Positions 29,526-38,060 of a DNA stretch of 53,198 nucleotides are shown in pieces. Within the stretch, counting starts at the first letter, position 1, and each line of letters opens with the position of its first letter. The notes below the pieces were generated by a model that was given only the letters and a program-made list of their open reading frames with translations, searched no databases and was not told the origin of the DNA. Source of the DNA: a virus. The translations under genes and the position numbers were made by a program. The stretch covers positions 1-53,198 of the IMG/VR virus record IMGVR_UViG_3300027734_000099; one strand, given 5' to 3'.

Positions 29526-30099
29526 ACATTCCAGCGGCCTTGCGCTGCTGGGTTACTACGTGGGACTTAACAGGACAAAAATCACAAAGAAACACGTTAG
29601 TGCCTGCTGACTTAGCAGCCGACATCAAACCTGCTTCTTTACGAAGTTCAGCGGTGTTCTTTGGAACAAGCCGCTTGTTCTTTGCTCGCCAATCATGGCA
29701 GCCTTCTTTTGGTCGAAGGTGCTCACTATAGCACTTCATGGCGTCGTCATAGAACGTTGCCTTAGTAGTGTAATAGTCTGGGTCAATATCTGCAAGACCT
29801 CCACCGACCTTGTTACGTAAATTCTGAATAACTTGCTTCTTGACCTCAGGACGTGAGTAAAGCTTTACTCCGATCTTAGATAGGAATCCGTTGTGAGGAA
29901 TACCAGCAGACTCGTGTTTTTCAACAAGGATCTGCAAAGTTACGTCATCATCTGGGTGACCTTCAAAGTCAGGAAGTTCTTCAATTGTTTTACAATTGTA
30001 ACAATACAACAAACGAATTTTAGGACCATCGTCCTTAATCTCTGTGTATGTTCCTTGATCAGCGGGTTGTCCACCCTGACCTAAAATAGGCAATGACAT
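29518..30099 (-). CDS. Zinc-binding hypothetical protein
   Basis: 193 residues from the ATG at 30099, which has GGAGGATAAT upstream. LLYCYNCKTIEELPDF near residue 35 and FLCDFCPVKSHVVTQQR near the C-terminus give two CxxC pairs, about 140 residues apart, plausibly one zinc site. The middle contains a helical region around KKQVIQNLRNKVGGG and a Cys/His-bearing KEGCHDW. Unrecognised. It starts the run that ends with the 29152-29185 terminator. Confidence 0.62.
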   Translation of the reverse strand: MSLPILGQGGQPADQGTYTEIKDDGPKIRLLYCYNCKTIEELPDFEGHPDDDVTLQILVEKHESAGIPHNGFLSKIGVKLYSRPEVKKQVIQNLRNKVGGGLADIDPDYYTTKATFYDDAMKCYSEHLRPKEGCHDWRAKNKRLVPKNTAELRKEAGLMSAAKSAGTNVFLCDFCPVKSHVVTQQRKAAGMYE

Positions 30100-30128
30100 A
30101 TTATCCTCCAATTAGTAGTGACATCCTA

Positions 30129-31388
30129 CTACAAGTTTGGAGTTTTACCTACTTCGAAAGCAGCAGAACGTGCCTCACGGGAGGCATTTTTGCTGGCCTC
30201 AATATTACGTAAACGTTCAGCCTCAGTATTTAAAGCAATATCTGCGGTTATTTGTTTAGATCTACGAGCTTCTCGTCCAGCGGCAAAGCGCTCAATAATA
30301 CCAACTTCAGGAGCTTCTTGTTCTAGCCCTGTAAGGGTAACTTCAATCCTTCTATTATTAGTCTTAGAAAAACCTCTAGGACGAATGCCCTCTACCGGAA
30401 TACCTGCAGCTGCACGTTCTTCGTGAGACTTACGAAATTCTGGGTTAGCCGCAATCTCTGCTTCTGTGTAACCTGGCAAGTTTTCATTGCTAGTGTCCCA
30501 AGCCTCAGTAGTAACTTTTTTCTTACGTCCACCTTTAGGGTTAGGCGCACCCGCCTTATTTATTCCAAGTCTACGTGTAGATGTTGGCTTACTTTCTGAA
30601 CTTCCATCAGGGCTTTTAACGCCAGCCAAATAATAATTTTTAGTGTTGCCTTTCCTAGCGCCAGGTACTTCTGGGTCTACCTTGCGACGTAAAGAAGATA
30701 CATAGGCGTTTGATTCACCTAAAGTCATATCTGTACCGTCTACATCAATTGTAGGTTCAGCAACATAGTGGCCGCCGCTAGTACGTGCACGTTCTAGTGC
30801 ACGCTCTAAAGTAGATGCTTGTTCTTCTGGGGTACGACGTGCGTTTACCTCTTCAATATGGCTAGATCTTTCTCCGCCACCTTTACCAAGTTCTTCGCTT
30901 TTACGACCAAATAAAGCATCTTCTCCACGCATACCCTTGTTATAAAGAGCACGTTCTAAGTAAGTACGCTTTTCTCGTTCTTGAACTCCACGCCATGCGG
31001 CAAACTTGCCTACATCTTCTGGATGTATACGTCGTTTGCTAACGCCATACTCTCCACGACTAACGCTGTTCTCTATGATCTTTCCTAGATGTGCGTCGCA
31101 TACTGGAGTTTGTTGATCTTCAGATTCTCCCTGAAGTTGTACAAAATGTGTTGCTGGTCCTGAATGACCTAGCGCCATTGAATGAGTAGCTTCGCAATCT
31201 AAATGACCTTTAATTACGTGAGTTTGTAGTTCTGGACTAAAAGACTGTCGTTTAATGGGGTCCATTAAATCCGCAGTATCTGCGGTTGATTGAGTAGCGC
31301 CGTGTTCTACTTTTTTATAAGTATTTTTTTCAGACAACTGGGTTGTGGCAGGAACACTTTGGCGTTCTTCAAAACTTAACTCTGCCAT
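30129..31388 (-). CDS. Low-complexity basic virion-type protein
   Basis: 419 residues, charged, low in hydrophobics and rich in Arg, Glu, Ser and Gly. Segments such as GHLDCEATHSMALGHSG and CDAHLGKIIEN suggest a small ordered zinc-like part near residues 60-105. Most of the rest is disordered, with helical tracts (LERALERARTSGGHYV). Like the 676-residue protein it probably travels in the virion. Its stop lies 30 bases before the next start. Unrecognised. Confidence 0.65.
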   Translation of the reverse strand: MAELSFEERQSVPATTQLSEKNTYKKVEHGATQSTADTADLMDPIKRQSFSPELQTHVIKGHLDCEATHSMALGHSGPATHFVQLQGESEDQQTPVCDAHLGKIIENSVSRGEYGVSKRRIHPEDVGKFAAWRGVQEREKRTYLERALYNKGMRGEDALFGRKSEELGKGGGERSSHIEEVNARRTPEEQASTLERALERARTSGGHYVAEPTIDVDGTDMTLGESNAYVSSLRRKVDPEVPGARKGNTKNYYLAGVKSPDGSSESKPTSTRRLGINKAGAPNPKGGRKKKVTTEAWDTSNENLPGYTEAEIAANPEFRKSHEERAAAGIPVEGIRPRGFSKTNNRRIEVTLTGLEQEAPEVGIIERFAAGREARRSKQITADIALNTEAERLRNIEASKNASREARSAAFEVGKTPNL

Positions 31389-31645
31389 TATTCACCCTTT
31401 AGTTCTTTAAAACGTCTATTCTCTCTAGCAACATTAATAGATACAACGTTGGATGGCCCACTTAAATTAAACTGTTTTAAATGTTCTGCACGATCTCCGT
31501 TACGTTGTGAACGGATAGCGGGGTGCATTTCAGCGTAAGCTTTCCCTGGAATAGGGACCCAATGAGAGTTGGGTTCAGTAAGGCCAACAGTATCGGAAAT
31601 TTTCCGTACGTTGTCCTTTACTTTTTCCCACTTATCATTAGCCAT
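31388..31645 (-). CDS. Small basic hypothetical protein
   Basis: 85 residues, charged and mostly helical with a WVPIPGKAYAEMHPAIRS segment. Its stop shares bases with the next ATG. Adjacent genes on the same strand are similar small basic proteins. No family. Confidence 0.6.
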   Translation of the reverse strand: MANDKWEKVKDNVRKISDTVGLTEPNSHWVPIPGKAYAEMHPAIRSQRNGDRAEHLKQFNLSGPSNVVSINVARENRRFKELKGE

Positions 31646-31647
31646 TT

Positions 31648-31932
31648 TTAATAATTAGCGCCCATTTGGTTGTTAGTAATATCTGCAACCGGCATAGGAG
31701 CACGACGAGCTGAAGAAGACTTTCCTGATAAAGGGTTTACCTTTGTAGTAGCTTCTTGCTCAATAAAGTCATAGTTCCAATAAGGGTTAAGACCACTGCG
31801 GTTTGCTCGCATGATGTCATCGCCAGTTGAAGGATCAGCTACTGTTGTATTAGGACGCACCTTACGGTACTTACCATCAGTTGCTCCATCATTCATAGAT
31901 GTGTTAAGAGAGCGTGATTTGTTAGTTGCCAT
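31648..31932 (-). CDS. Small hypothetical protein
   Basis: 94 residues, polar, probably disordered, with ANRSGLNPYWNYDFIEQEAT as its only distinctive segment. The ATG at 31932 overlaps the stop of the upstream small gene. Function unknown. Confidence 0.6.
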   Translation of the reverse strand: MATNKSRSLNTSMNDGATDGKYRKVRPNTTVADPSTGDDIMRANRSGLNPYWNYDFIEQEATTKVNPLSGKSSSARRAPMPVADITNNQMGANY

Positions 31933-32093
31933 TACTTTTTATCCTTTTCCTGGTCATAGAGTGGGTGAACTTCTTTTACGCTTGAACCAGCAGCGTATTT
32001 TGAAGATGGGTTGATAGCTCCACCCATAGCCTCACGAGCACGTGATGCGGCTGCAACACGCTTTACAATGTTTTCTCTACGAGGTACTTTCAT
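31932..32093 (-). CDS. 53-residue basic protein, VPRREN family member 1
   Basis: Begins MKVPRRENIVKRVAAASRAR and ends in a Lys/Asp-rich tail. It shares the N-terminal VPRREN with the next gene upstream, so the two are probably related. Stop TAA overlaps the ATG of the next gene. Not recognised otherwise. Confidence 0.6.
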   Translation of the reverse strand: MKVPRRENIVKRVAAASRAREAMGGAINPSSKYAAGSSVKEVHPLYDQEKDKK

Positions 32094-32095
32094 TG

Positions 32096-32275
32096 TTAGT
32101 CCTTACCTGTAGTAACTTCGTACTTGCCGTCTTGTTCGATAATGCCTTTAGCGTGAGCAGCAGAAGATGCTCCCATAGGTGTTACAGAACCAGACCAACT
32201 TCCGTCTTTAGCTCGAACACTGTGGGTAAATGTTCCACGCTCTTTAGCGTTTTCTCTACGAGGTACAGAACTCAT
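32096..32275 (-). CDS. 59-residue basic protein, VPRREN family member 2
   Basis: Begins MSSVPRRENAKERGTFTHSV and continues with a beta-like KDGSWSGSVTPMGASSAAH, then EQDGKYEVTTGKD. ATGA overlap with the gene upstream. Same short N-terminus as the 53-residue protein, but the body differs. Confidence 0.6.
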   Translation of the reverse strand: MSSVPRRENAKERGTFTHSVRAKDGSWSGSVTPMGASSAAHAKGIIEQDGKYEVTTGKD

Positions 32276-32397
32276 TTTTTGCCCGCTTTCTTTTTTTTCT
32301 TGGCTTCTTTCTCTTTTTCAACATCTGCTTTAGTCTTTACCTTAAGCGGTACGACCTTGTACTTAGCAGGTTTGCCGTCTGGAGTCTTAATAACCAT
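32272..32397 (-). CDS. 41-residue Lys-rich peptide
   Basis: MVIKTPDGKPAKYKVVPLK, then a Lys/Glu helix ending in poly-Lys (KEAKKKKKAGKK). The first half looks like a beta hairpin, the second a DNA-binding-like tail. Its stop overlaps the start of the next gene (ATGA). GAGGGATACT lies upstream of the ATG. Confidence 0.55.
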   Translation of the reverse strand: MVIKTPDGKPAKYKVVPLKVKTKADVEKEKEAKKKKKAGKK

Positions 32398-32428
32398 TTT
32401 CTCAGTATCCCTCTTTTTTAATTAATTG

Positions 32429-32710
32429 TCAGCCTGTTTGTTGTTTGCGTATTCTAGGACGAATAACCTTTTTAGTTCTAGAAACGTATTTTGGAGTATT
32501 ACGGCGCCGAGCAACAGCTTGCTCAGAGCCAGGGTTAAGTTTATTAGACTGGCCTGAAGTCCAGCTGCCTGAAGACTTTCTTTCCCAGCTTTCTACTGAG
32601 CTAAAAGTCTTTGTTTTACCTGAAGGTTTTGAAACTCTAGGCTTGGGTGCGCCTGAAGCAGTCTTAGGCTTGCTACGACGAGGGGGTTTGCCACCTGATT
32701 TAGCGCTCAC
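32429..32710 (-). CDS. Arg/Lys/Ser-rich basic protein
   Basis: 93 residues, highly basic (KPPRRSKPKTASGAPKPRVS and ending RPRIRKQQTG), so disordered and nucleic-acid-binding in character. GTG start at 32710 overlapping the 3' end of the zinc-ribbon gene. Like other basic proteins here it could be packaged with DNA. Confidence 0.55.
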   Translation of the reverse strand: MSAKSGGKPPRRSKPKTASGAPKPRVSKPSGKTKTFSSVESWERKSSGSWTSGQSNKLNPGSEQAVARRRNTPKYVSRTKKVIRPRIRKQQTG

Positions 32711-32873
32711 TCATGGCTCGTTTCATATGCTTACCGTAAAGTCCATTGCGGCAAGTTGGGCACATCTTCCCATCTGTGTACATTGCTTCAACTGGGGTCA
32801 TAAATAGGCCGCACTTAGGACACTCAACGCTACCATCATAGATAGTTTCGTTGCTGTAAATTTCTTTTACCAT
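32700..32873 (-). CDS. Small zinc-ribbon protein
   Basis: 57 residues starting MVKEIYSNETIYDGS. VECPKCGLFMTPVEAMY then MCPTCRNGLYGK gives two CxxC pairs, a classical zinc ribbon. It overlaps both neighbours (7 bases upstream, 11 downstream). Function unknown; ribbon proteins of this size often bind nucleic acid. Confidence 0.65.
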   Translation of the reverse strand: MVKEIYSNETIYDGSVECPKCGLFMTPVEAMYTDGKMCPTCRNGLYGKHMKRAMSER

Positions 32874-33217
32874 ACCGACTCCGATACGTTTCGGCTAGTT
32901 CCTTGGTATGAAGTAGGGGATTGTGAGTAATCAGTTCTTGTTGGCTGGAACTGTGTGTCCACGTCCATTACGTCCATAATTCCAATAGCCCGTGTACGGT
33001 AACCGTAACGAGGTGGGAATAGCTGTATCTGTGGAAGAGGTGGACGAACAATGTCTTGAACCATTTCTTTAGGAAGGGTTACTGAGCGCACAGCTCGTGT
33101 GAGCAAAGCTTCCTGCGTATCTTTAAATGGTCCCATGTAATCATAGCGAATGCCGGGATCTTCAGAAGTTATAGGGCGACCCTTACTATGATCATAAACT
33201 GAATCTTGGGTCAGCAC
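32867..33217 (-). CDS. Hypothetical protein with QIQLF motif
   Basis: 116 residues from a GTG at 33217 that shares bases with the upstream stop. Pro- and Tyr-rich. A segment RPPLPQIQLFPPRYGYRTRA contains QIQLF at residues 63-67, close to the beta-clamp-binding consensus. The C-terminus is Ser/Thr-rich. No family recognised. It lies among the small virion-type genes. Confidence 0.58.
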   Translation of the reverse strand: MLTQDSVYDHSKGRPITSEDPGIRYDYMGPFKDTQEALLTRAVRSVTLPKEMVQDIVRPPLPQIQLFPPRYGYRTRAIGIMDVMDVDTQFQPTRTDYSQSPTSYQGTSRNVSESVW

Positions 33218-33360
33218 TATTTACACCCGCACTTATTCTTACGCATTTTCCACCACATCCATGCGTGATGAATAGCCATAAGGCCCATAATAATCCACAT
33301 TAACTGCATTTCAGTTATTCCACCACCAGTGGTTAAAAGCATTTGCTCGTGGTCATGCAT
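33217..33360 (-). CDS. Short membrane protein with CxC end
   Basis: 47 residues. The polar N-terminus MHDHEQMLLTTGGGITE is followed by one hydrophobic helix (MQLMWIIMGLMAIHHAWMW) and a basic end KMRKNKCGCK. Possibly a small holin-like or membrane-anchored virion protein. The ATG at 33360 overlaps the upstream stop (TAATG). Met content is high. Confidence 0.55.
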   Translation of the reverse strand: MHDHEQMLLTTGGGITEMQLMWIIMGLMAIHHAWMWWKMRKNKCGCK

Positions 33361-33902
33361 TATTGGTACCTAGGTTTCAAGTGTTGGAAGTGGGCTGCAG
33401 TTCTTGGGTTAAACTCTGCTGGAACTGTAGATGAAGTATTAGCTTTACCATCATTAACTAGATGAGGTGCGGGCGCAAGATTTTGACGTGGCGCATTTCT
33501 ACGAACATACATAAGCATGCTACCGTCACTATCATCAATCTTTGCCGCAACCTTTAATCTACGATCTGGTTTTAAACCATCTGGCCAAGCATACTCACCC
33601 GGATCAATTCGTTCGCCCTTATGAACTCCGCGTTGATAACCGCGTTGGTTCTGGCGAGACTTAAGTGAATCGAGGACTGTATCTGAAGTTGCGTAAGGCT
33701 TGCCTTTATCGTCACGACGAGAACGAATTGTTCCTAGGTATCCATCTGGATACTCAGCCTCCGGTGTCCTTCCCACACCCATACGTAAAAAGTCCATGGA
33801 GCTTCGTGGTACAACAGGCGTGCCTCCACCACCAGTGGTGGTGTAAGCGCCAATATAACCGCTGGCTCCAAGGTACTGCCAGTTTTGATGTGAGGAAGGC
33901 AT
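33360..33902 (-). CDS. Hypothetical virion-type protein
   Basis: 180 residues, basic, with Gly/Pro-rich N-terminus (WQYLGASGYIGAYTTTGG) and a central region SLKSRQNQRGYQRGVHKGER. Little hydrophobic core is visible; it looks like a virion or tail accessory protein. TTTAGGT precedes the ATG. The stop overlaps the membrane peptide start. Not recognised. Confidence 0.6.
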   Translation of the reverse strand: MPSSHQNWQYLGASGYIGAYTTTGGGGTPVVPRSSMDFLRMGVGRTPEAEYPDGYLGTIRSRRDDKGKPYATSDTVLDSLKSRQNQRGYQRGVHKGERIDPGEYAWPDGLKPDRRLKVAAKIDDSDGSMLMYVRRNAPRQNLAPAPHLVNDGKANTSSTVPAEFNPRTAAHFQHLKPRYQ

Positions 33903-33911
33903 ACCTAAAGT

Positions 33912-34199
33912 TTACTTCTTTTTAGGGGCTGCGGCTTTCTTAGTTGCCTTCTTCTTTGAGTCATCCAAGATGGCATTAAGTTGCTTTGTAATCTCTGGAA
34001 GAGCAATTTTGGTGATTAAACCAAATGCTGGGTCCTTTGGGTTAAGCGCACGAAGCGCTACTGGGATTACGGCTACTAATCCGGCTGCAATAAGACCCTT
34101 TGGATCAGTATTGCCTGTTACCCATAGAGCTGCTGCTGCAGAAATAAATGCACGGCCGTAAGAGGCAAGTGCTGCTGATAGTTTTGGATCTAGTTTCAT
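33912..34199 (-). CDS. Holin-like membrane protein with Lys tail
   Basis: 95 residues. Two hydrophobic helices (YGRAFISAAAALWVTG and LIAAGLVAVIPVALRAL) separated by a short turn, then a Lys/Ala-rich tail (KKKATKKAAAPKKK). This is the layout of class II holins, which open the membrane for endolysin. AAGGAGTAACT precedes the ATG. It lies at the boundary with the rightward lysis cassette. The role is inferred from topology. Confidence 0.62.
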   Translation of the reverse strand: MKLDPKLSAALASYGRAFISAAAALWVTGNTDPKGLIAAGLVAVIPVALRALNPKDPAFGLITKIALPEITKQLNAILDDSKKKATKKAAAPKKK

Positions 34200-34201
34200 A
34201 G

Positions 34202-34408
34202 TTACTCCTTGTTGTTTCGTTCTGCGATCATAATGTATAGATCGTCAATTCTTGATTCTAGCCTATTAACGGCGTCTTTTAAACTGCTACCAGAATTTGG
34301 CTTAAGTTCGGATAGGTAATGTTTAACCATCCACCGAATCATTATTGCAAATGCGCCGATTAAAGAAGTTATTGAGAGCGCAAACGCTGCCCAGTCTTGA
34401 GGTGTCAT
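34202..34408 (-). CDS. Small membrane protein with coiled-coil tail
   Basis: 68 residues. The N-terminal helix AAFALSITSLIGAFAIMIRWM is one membrane span; the tail LKDAVNRLESRIDDLYIMIAER is a coiled coil. GGAGACTTA precedes the ATG. It is the first leftward gene after the divergent region 34409-34476 and lies 2 bases before the holin-like gene, so both probably act at the membrane together. Confidence 0.62.
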   Translation of the reverse strand: MTPQDWAAFALSITSLIGAFAIMIRWMVKHYLSELKPNSGSSLKDAVNRLESRIDDLYIMIAERNNKE

Positions 34409-34428
34409 TAAGTCTCCAAGAGATCAAG

Positions 34429-34456
34429 TTGTATGCGCAACTATGATACATAAAAT
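34429..34456 (+). promoter_or_regulatory. Possible promoter for the secreted Pro-rich protein
   Basis: TTGTAT (34429-34434) and TAAAAT (34451-34456) are 16 bases apart, in the divergent spacer 34409-34476 between leftward holin-like genes and the rightward cassette. A GTTG/CAAC inverted repeat lies inside. The start ATG at 34477 has no strong ribosome site. Confidence 0.35.
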
Positions 34457-34476
34457 ACACCGCGTCATGTTAAAGT

Positions 34477-36981
34477 ATGAACATAGTTAAGAAGGAGAAA
34501 AAAATAAACCTACTGCGCCTATTCGCAGCACTAATCCTTACACTATTCCTCTTTATATTGGGACAATATTCAGCACACGCCGAAGAACCAACCGTAACTA
34601 CGGTTGTAGTCAGCCCTGCCTCCACAGATTCTTCTCCAAATCCTGTGACTTCTCCTGCTCCCGTAGTAGTTGTTGTGACAACAAGCGATACTTCGACTTC
34701 CACGGTTCAGACCACTGGATCCCCCCAACCAACCACCCAGACGCAAACCCAAACAGTATTAGTAGTTCCAACTGTAACCTCCGTTCAAGAAAAAATTGAG
34801 GTTGCAACTGTAGCACTATCTACTGCGGTAGCCGTAGCTACCCCTGAGCAACAGTCTGCTGCTGCAGCCCCTGTGGTAACAGCTCAAGCAGATATTACAA
34901 CAGCAACGACCGCGGTTGCGGTAGCCGTGACAGCAGTTGCAGCCGTAGATACTCAAACAGCAGTAGTAACGCAAGCCGTTACTAACGTAGATTCAGCTAC
35001 AGCAGTAGTGGCTACAGCAATAACCGCAATGGATTCTCAAACAGCGGTAGTAGCAACAGATACAGTTGCAGTAGCAACAGCCACAACTGCTTTACAAGTA
35101 GCAACTACGCTACCCGCTAACGCTATTACCTATACAACACCTGGTTATGTAGCTCCAGTTGCCCCAGCCGTTCCTACTGTTACAACAACAGTTCTTCCAG
35201 CAATGGGGGATGACGCTGCAAAAATAACAACCCCGTTTGATATTAAAATGGGAACAACAGTATTTGAAGGACAGGGAACAAACAGTCAGATATATGTAAG
35301 CCCTAAAGGAATTATTTCATTTGGTGGAAAAGATTACACATATTGGGACTGGCCTAACATGAAGCCAAACGGTATTTATGTATTTCAATCCGACTTTATG
35401 AGCAGTGGTACAGGTGCAAAAATTACTGTTACTACAACAGAGACCACTTTAAGCGTGGATTGGGATGTTCATAAATGGGGAGATAGTCAAGGTCCTCTTA
35501 CTAATATGAACTGGGATATGACAGTTAACCCAACAACAGGTGAGTGGACTGGCATAGGAACCATGTCTGGAAGCACTGTTGTAAGCGGTGGGCCTAGAAG
35601 CGGTGTTAGACAAAACGGGGTTTTAACTCAACTAACCGCAGTAACTAATACTCAAAAAGAAGCCATAGTTGCAACCGCTACAACTACTTTAGCAACTGCT
35701 CAAACAACTCTTACTACTGATACTGCCGTTCTTGCAACGCTTACAGAAGCGAAAACAACAGCAGTGACAGCACTTGCAACAGCTCAGTCCACACTAACAG
35801 CAGAAACTCAAACATTAACTACCCTCCAATCAACGGCTAATACAGCAGTTACTACAGCAAATCAATTAGCAGATACTGCAACTGCTAGCGTAGCAGTAGC
35901 GGTTGCTGCTCTTCAAGTTCCAACACCTATAGTTCAACCAGTGGTCCCTGTTCCCACCCCGGCTCCAGAACCTCAACCCGTTCCTCAACCTGAGCCAACC
36001 CCTGCGCCTCAACCTGAACCGGTTCCGCAACCTGAGCCAACACCCGTACCTCAGCCAGAGCCGCAACCACAGCCTGTGCCTGTGCCAGAACCAACCCCAC
36101 AACCTGAGCCTGTGCCTCAGCCTGAACCAACACCCGATCCTGCACCTGTTCCAGAAGTACAACCTGAGCCCGTGCCTTCTCCAGAGCCAGCTCCAATGCC
36201 TGAACCTGTGCCTGAGCCACCTATTGACCCACCCACAGAAGAGCCATTACCACCCACAGAACCCCAACCAGAACCGGCAGAGCCCGAAGCGCCACCCGTA
36301 GCACCCGAGGAGCCTCCTGTGGCACCTGAGCCACCTGTGGAACCAGAACCAGCACCAGAGACACCAGAGCCAGAGCCACAAAATCCGTCACCTGAACCAT
36401 CACAACCTCCTGTAGTAGAACCTGCTCCAGAGCCTACCACACCAGCTGAAGAGGTTGCCTCAGCTATTGAAGACGCTAAAGCAGACGGTAAAGTAACTGA
36501 GGCCGAGAAAGAAGTAATTGCAGAAGCTTTGGTTGCCTCACTTGCTCCTGGAGAATCCCTTACTAAAGAACAAATTCAAGAAGCAGGAATTGAGTACAAG
36601 GACCTGCCACCAGAGACTCCTGTCGAGGTTAGGCAGGATGAAAATGGAAATGAAGTTATCATTACAGCAGACGTTGCTGCAGCCCTCGTATTATTAGAGA
36701 ACCCTGCGGAGTTAATTGGCGCAATATTTGATGACCCTGGTCAAGCTCTCCAAGCACTTGGAAGTATCGGTGCGGACATGAGCCCACAAGAACGAGAAGA
36801 AGCAGAAAAGATGGTTGTTGCTGCCGTCATTGCAGGTAATGCTGCAATTAACGCAGTAGGAGCCGCAGCATCAGCTGCTGGTGGAGCTACACGAAGTGGT
36901 GGCGGTACTGGTGGCGGTGGAAGTTCCGGTGGCGGAGGAGCCTCCGGTGAATCTAAAGGCGTTAGGAGACGTAAGCCGTGA
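34477..36981 (+). CDS. Large secreted Pro-rich, coiled-coil surface protein
   Basis: 834 residues. A signal peptide (basic start, [21 protein letters not shown], cleavage before EEP) is followed by an Ala/Thr/Val-rich region with [11 protein letters not shown]-like repeats (about 95-225), a beta domain (about 250-370), a second Ala/Thr-rich helical region (380-480), a Pro/Glu/Gln-rich spacer full of PEP repeats (about 482-654), a mixed C-terminal domain (660-790, [20 protein letters not shown]) and a Gly/Arg/Lys tail. No catalytic motif. The layout suits a phage-made protein spanning the cell envelope. It leads the cassette with two membrane proteins and the endolysin. Confidence 0.7.
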   Translation: MNIVKKEKKINLLRLFAALILTLFLFILGQYSAHAEEPTVTTVVVSPASTDSSPNPVTSPAPVVVVVTTSDTSTSTVQTTGSPQPTTQTQTQTVLVVPTVTSVQEKIEVATVALSTAVAVATPEQQSAAAAPVVTAQADITTATTAVAVAVTAVAAVDTQTAVVTQAVTNVDSATAVVATAITAMDSQTAVVATDTVAVATATTALQVATTLPANAITYTTPGYVAPVAPAVPTVTTTVLPAMGDDAAKITTPFDIKMGTTVFEGQGTNSQIYVSPKGIISFGGKDYTYWDWPNMKPNGIYVFQSDFMSSGTGAKITVTTTETTLSVDWDVHKWGDSQGPLTNMNWDMTVNPTTGEWTGIGTMSGSTVVSGGPRSGVRQNGVLTQLTAVTNTQKEAIVATATTTLATAQTTLTTDTAVLATLTEAKTTAVTALATAQSTLTAETQTLTTLQSTANTAVTTANQLADTATASVAVAVAALQVPTPIVQPVVPVPTPAPEPQPVPQPEPTPAPQPEPVPQPEPTPVPQPEPQPQPVPVPEPTPQPEPVPQPEPTPDPAPVPEVQPEPVPSPEPAPMPEPVPEPPIDPPTEEPLPPTEPQPEPAEPEAPPVAPEEPPVAPEPPVEPEPAPETPEPEPQNPSPEPSQPPVVEPAPEPTTPAEEVASAIEDAKADGKVTEAEKEVIAEALVASLAPGESLTKEQIQEAGIEYKDLPPETPVEVRQDENGNEVIITADVAAALVLLENPAELIGAIFDDPGQALQALGSIGADMSPQEREEAEKMVVAAVIAGNAAINAVGAAASAAGGATRSGGGTGGGGSSGGGGASGESKGVRRRKP

Positions 36982-37148
36982 GAGTTATTAGAGACATGAT
37001 TGACCAACTATGGACATTGTTAGGCATGTTCATTGCCTGGGTAGTTCTTGATGGATCTGCAAAGACCGTTGTTGGTTATGCAATTGTCGGAACATTAATT
37101 GCTTGGGCCGTTACCTACCCACTACGTAACCCAAAGGATGAGGAATAA
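36978..37148 (+). CDS. Small two-span membrane protein
   Basis: 56 residues from the GTG at 36978 (GTGA with the previous stop), with AGGAGACGTAAGCC upstream. It has two hydrophobic stretches, [11 protein letters not shown] and [14 protein letters not shown], and a charged C-terminus NPKDEE. Holin-like topology. It comes before a second small membrane protein and the endolysin. Confidence 0.6.
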   Translation: MRVIRDMIDQLWTLLGMFIAWVVLDGSAKTVVGYAIVGTLIAWAVTYPLRNPKDEE

Positions 37149-37149
37149 T

Positions 37150-37512
37150 ATGAAATCAGTAGGAAACATAATTCTGAGAATCGTTGCAACATTTGCTGCT
37201 AGCGGCCTATCAGTTATCGGTGCCGGAGCTATTGCAGGCATCTCAACAGTAAAAGCAATAACAGTGGCTGGCCTTACAGCCGTTGCAGTTGTTGTAGAAA
37301 AGCTTGCCCGTGGGTTTATGAACGATGGAAAGCTAGACATCAATGAGATTAACTCAGCGTTTGCAGCTGTAGACGCACAGTCTAAGACAGCAGCTGATTT
37401 AAAAGTTGAAGCTGTTCAATCTGGCCAAGATATTGTTATTTCATCAGGTGCTAAGCCGGACGGCGAAGTTCCAGCAGAACAACCTGTAGATGAAGGTTGG
37501 GATAAGCGATAA
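37150..37512 (+). CDS. Membrane protein, holin-like
   Basis: 120 residues from MKSVGNIILR; GAGGAATAAT precedes the ATG. Two hydrophobic regions (IVATFAASGLSVIGAGAIAG and ITVAGLTAVAVVVEKLA), then a soluble acidic tail (INEINSAFAAVDAQS) that ends EQPVDEGWDKR. Likely a membrane component of the lysis cassette. The stop overlaps the endolysin start (TAATG). Confidence 0.6.
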   Translation: MKSVGNIILRIVATFAASGLSVIGAGAIAGISTVKAITVAGLTAVAVVVEKLARGFMNDGKLDINEINSAFAAVDAQSKTAADLKVEAVQSGQDIVISSGAKPDGEVPAEQPVDEGWDKR

Positions 37513-38060
37513 TGGCAGATAAAGGAACAGCAGCTAAACTAATTGAGGTTGCAACAGGAGAACTAGGAACCATTGAAGGCCCTAAAGATAACGAAACAAA
37601 GTATGGCGCTTACACAAAGGCTAACTTTCAGCCATGGTGTGGATCATTTGTAAACTGGTGCGCTAACGAAGCCGGTGTAAAAGTACCTAATACCGTTTAT
37701 ACGCCTGGTGGAGCAGCAGCATTTAAAAAGGCTAACTCTTGGATTGATGGAGATTTAGCTGACCCAGAGCCAGGGGATATTGCCTATTTTGATTTTCCTT
37801 CAGATGGCGTCGATCGAATTTCTCACGTTGGAATTGTTATCAAAGACAACGGTGATGGAACAGTTTGGTGCATTGAAGGAAACACAAGCCCAGACGATAA
37901 AGGATCACAGCGTAATGGTGGTCAAGTATCTAAGAAGCTTCGTGCGTATAAGAAGAACCCTAAGAAGGTTCAGATTTCTATTGTAGGATTTGGCCGCCCT
38001 AAGTTTGGCGGAGCTCCTGCAGCACCTGTAGCTACTAAGTGTTCTTGCTGCGGTAAATAA
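37512..38060 (+). CDS. CHAP-domain endolysin
   Basis: 182 residues. The CHAP cysteine peptidase/amidase fold cuts peptidoglycan cross-links. The catalytic Cys43 is in QPWCGSFVNWC, the His in RISHVGIVI and the following polar residue in WCIEGNTS. No signal peptide, so release depends on a holin. A C-terminal tail ends TKCSCCGK, three Cys that may bind metal or form disulfides. It is coupled to the holin-like gene upstream and followed by a 30-residue membrane peptide. Confidence 0.9.
   Translation: MADKGTAAKLIEVATGELGTIEGPKDNETKYGAYTKANFQPWCGSFVNWCANEAGVKVPNTVYTPGGAAAFKKANSWIDGDLADPEPGDIAYFDFPSDGVDRISHVGIVIKDNGDGTVWCIEGNTSPDDKGSQRNGGQVSKKLRAYKKNPKKVQISIVGFGRPKFGGAPAAPVATKCSCCGK

Noticed and set aside
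35925-36440. Repeat array resembling CRISPR or tandem DNA repeats
   Set aside because: The repetition follows Pro/Glu/Gln codons of a single open frame; spacers and constant repeat units are absent.
36117-36440. Gly/Ser-rich minus-strand open frame opposite the Pro-rich spacer
   Set aside because: It is the antisense of Pro/Glu codons, a known source of long spurious frames, with no ribosome site.
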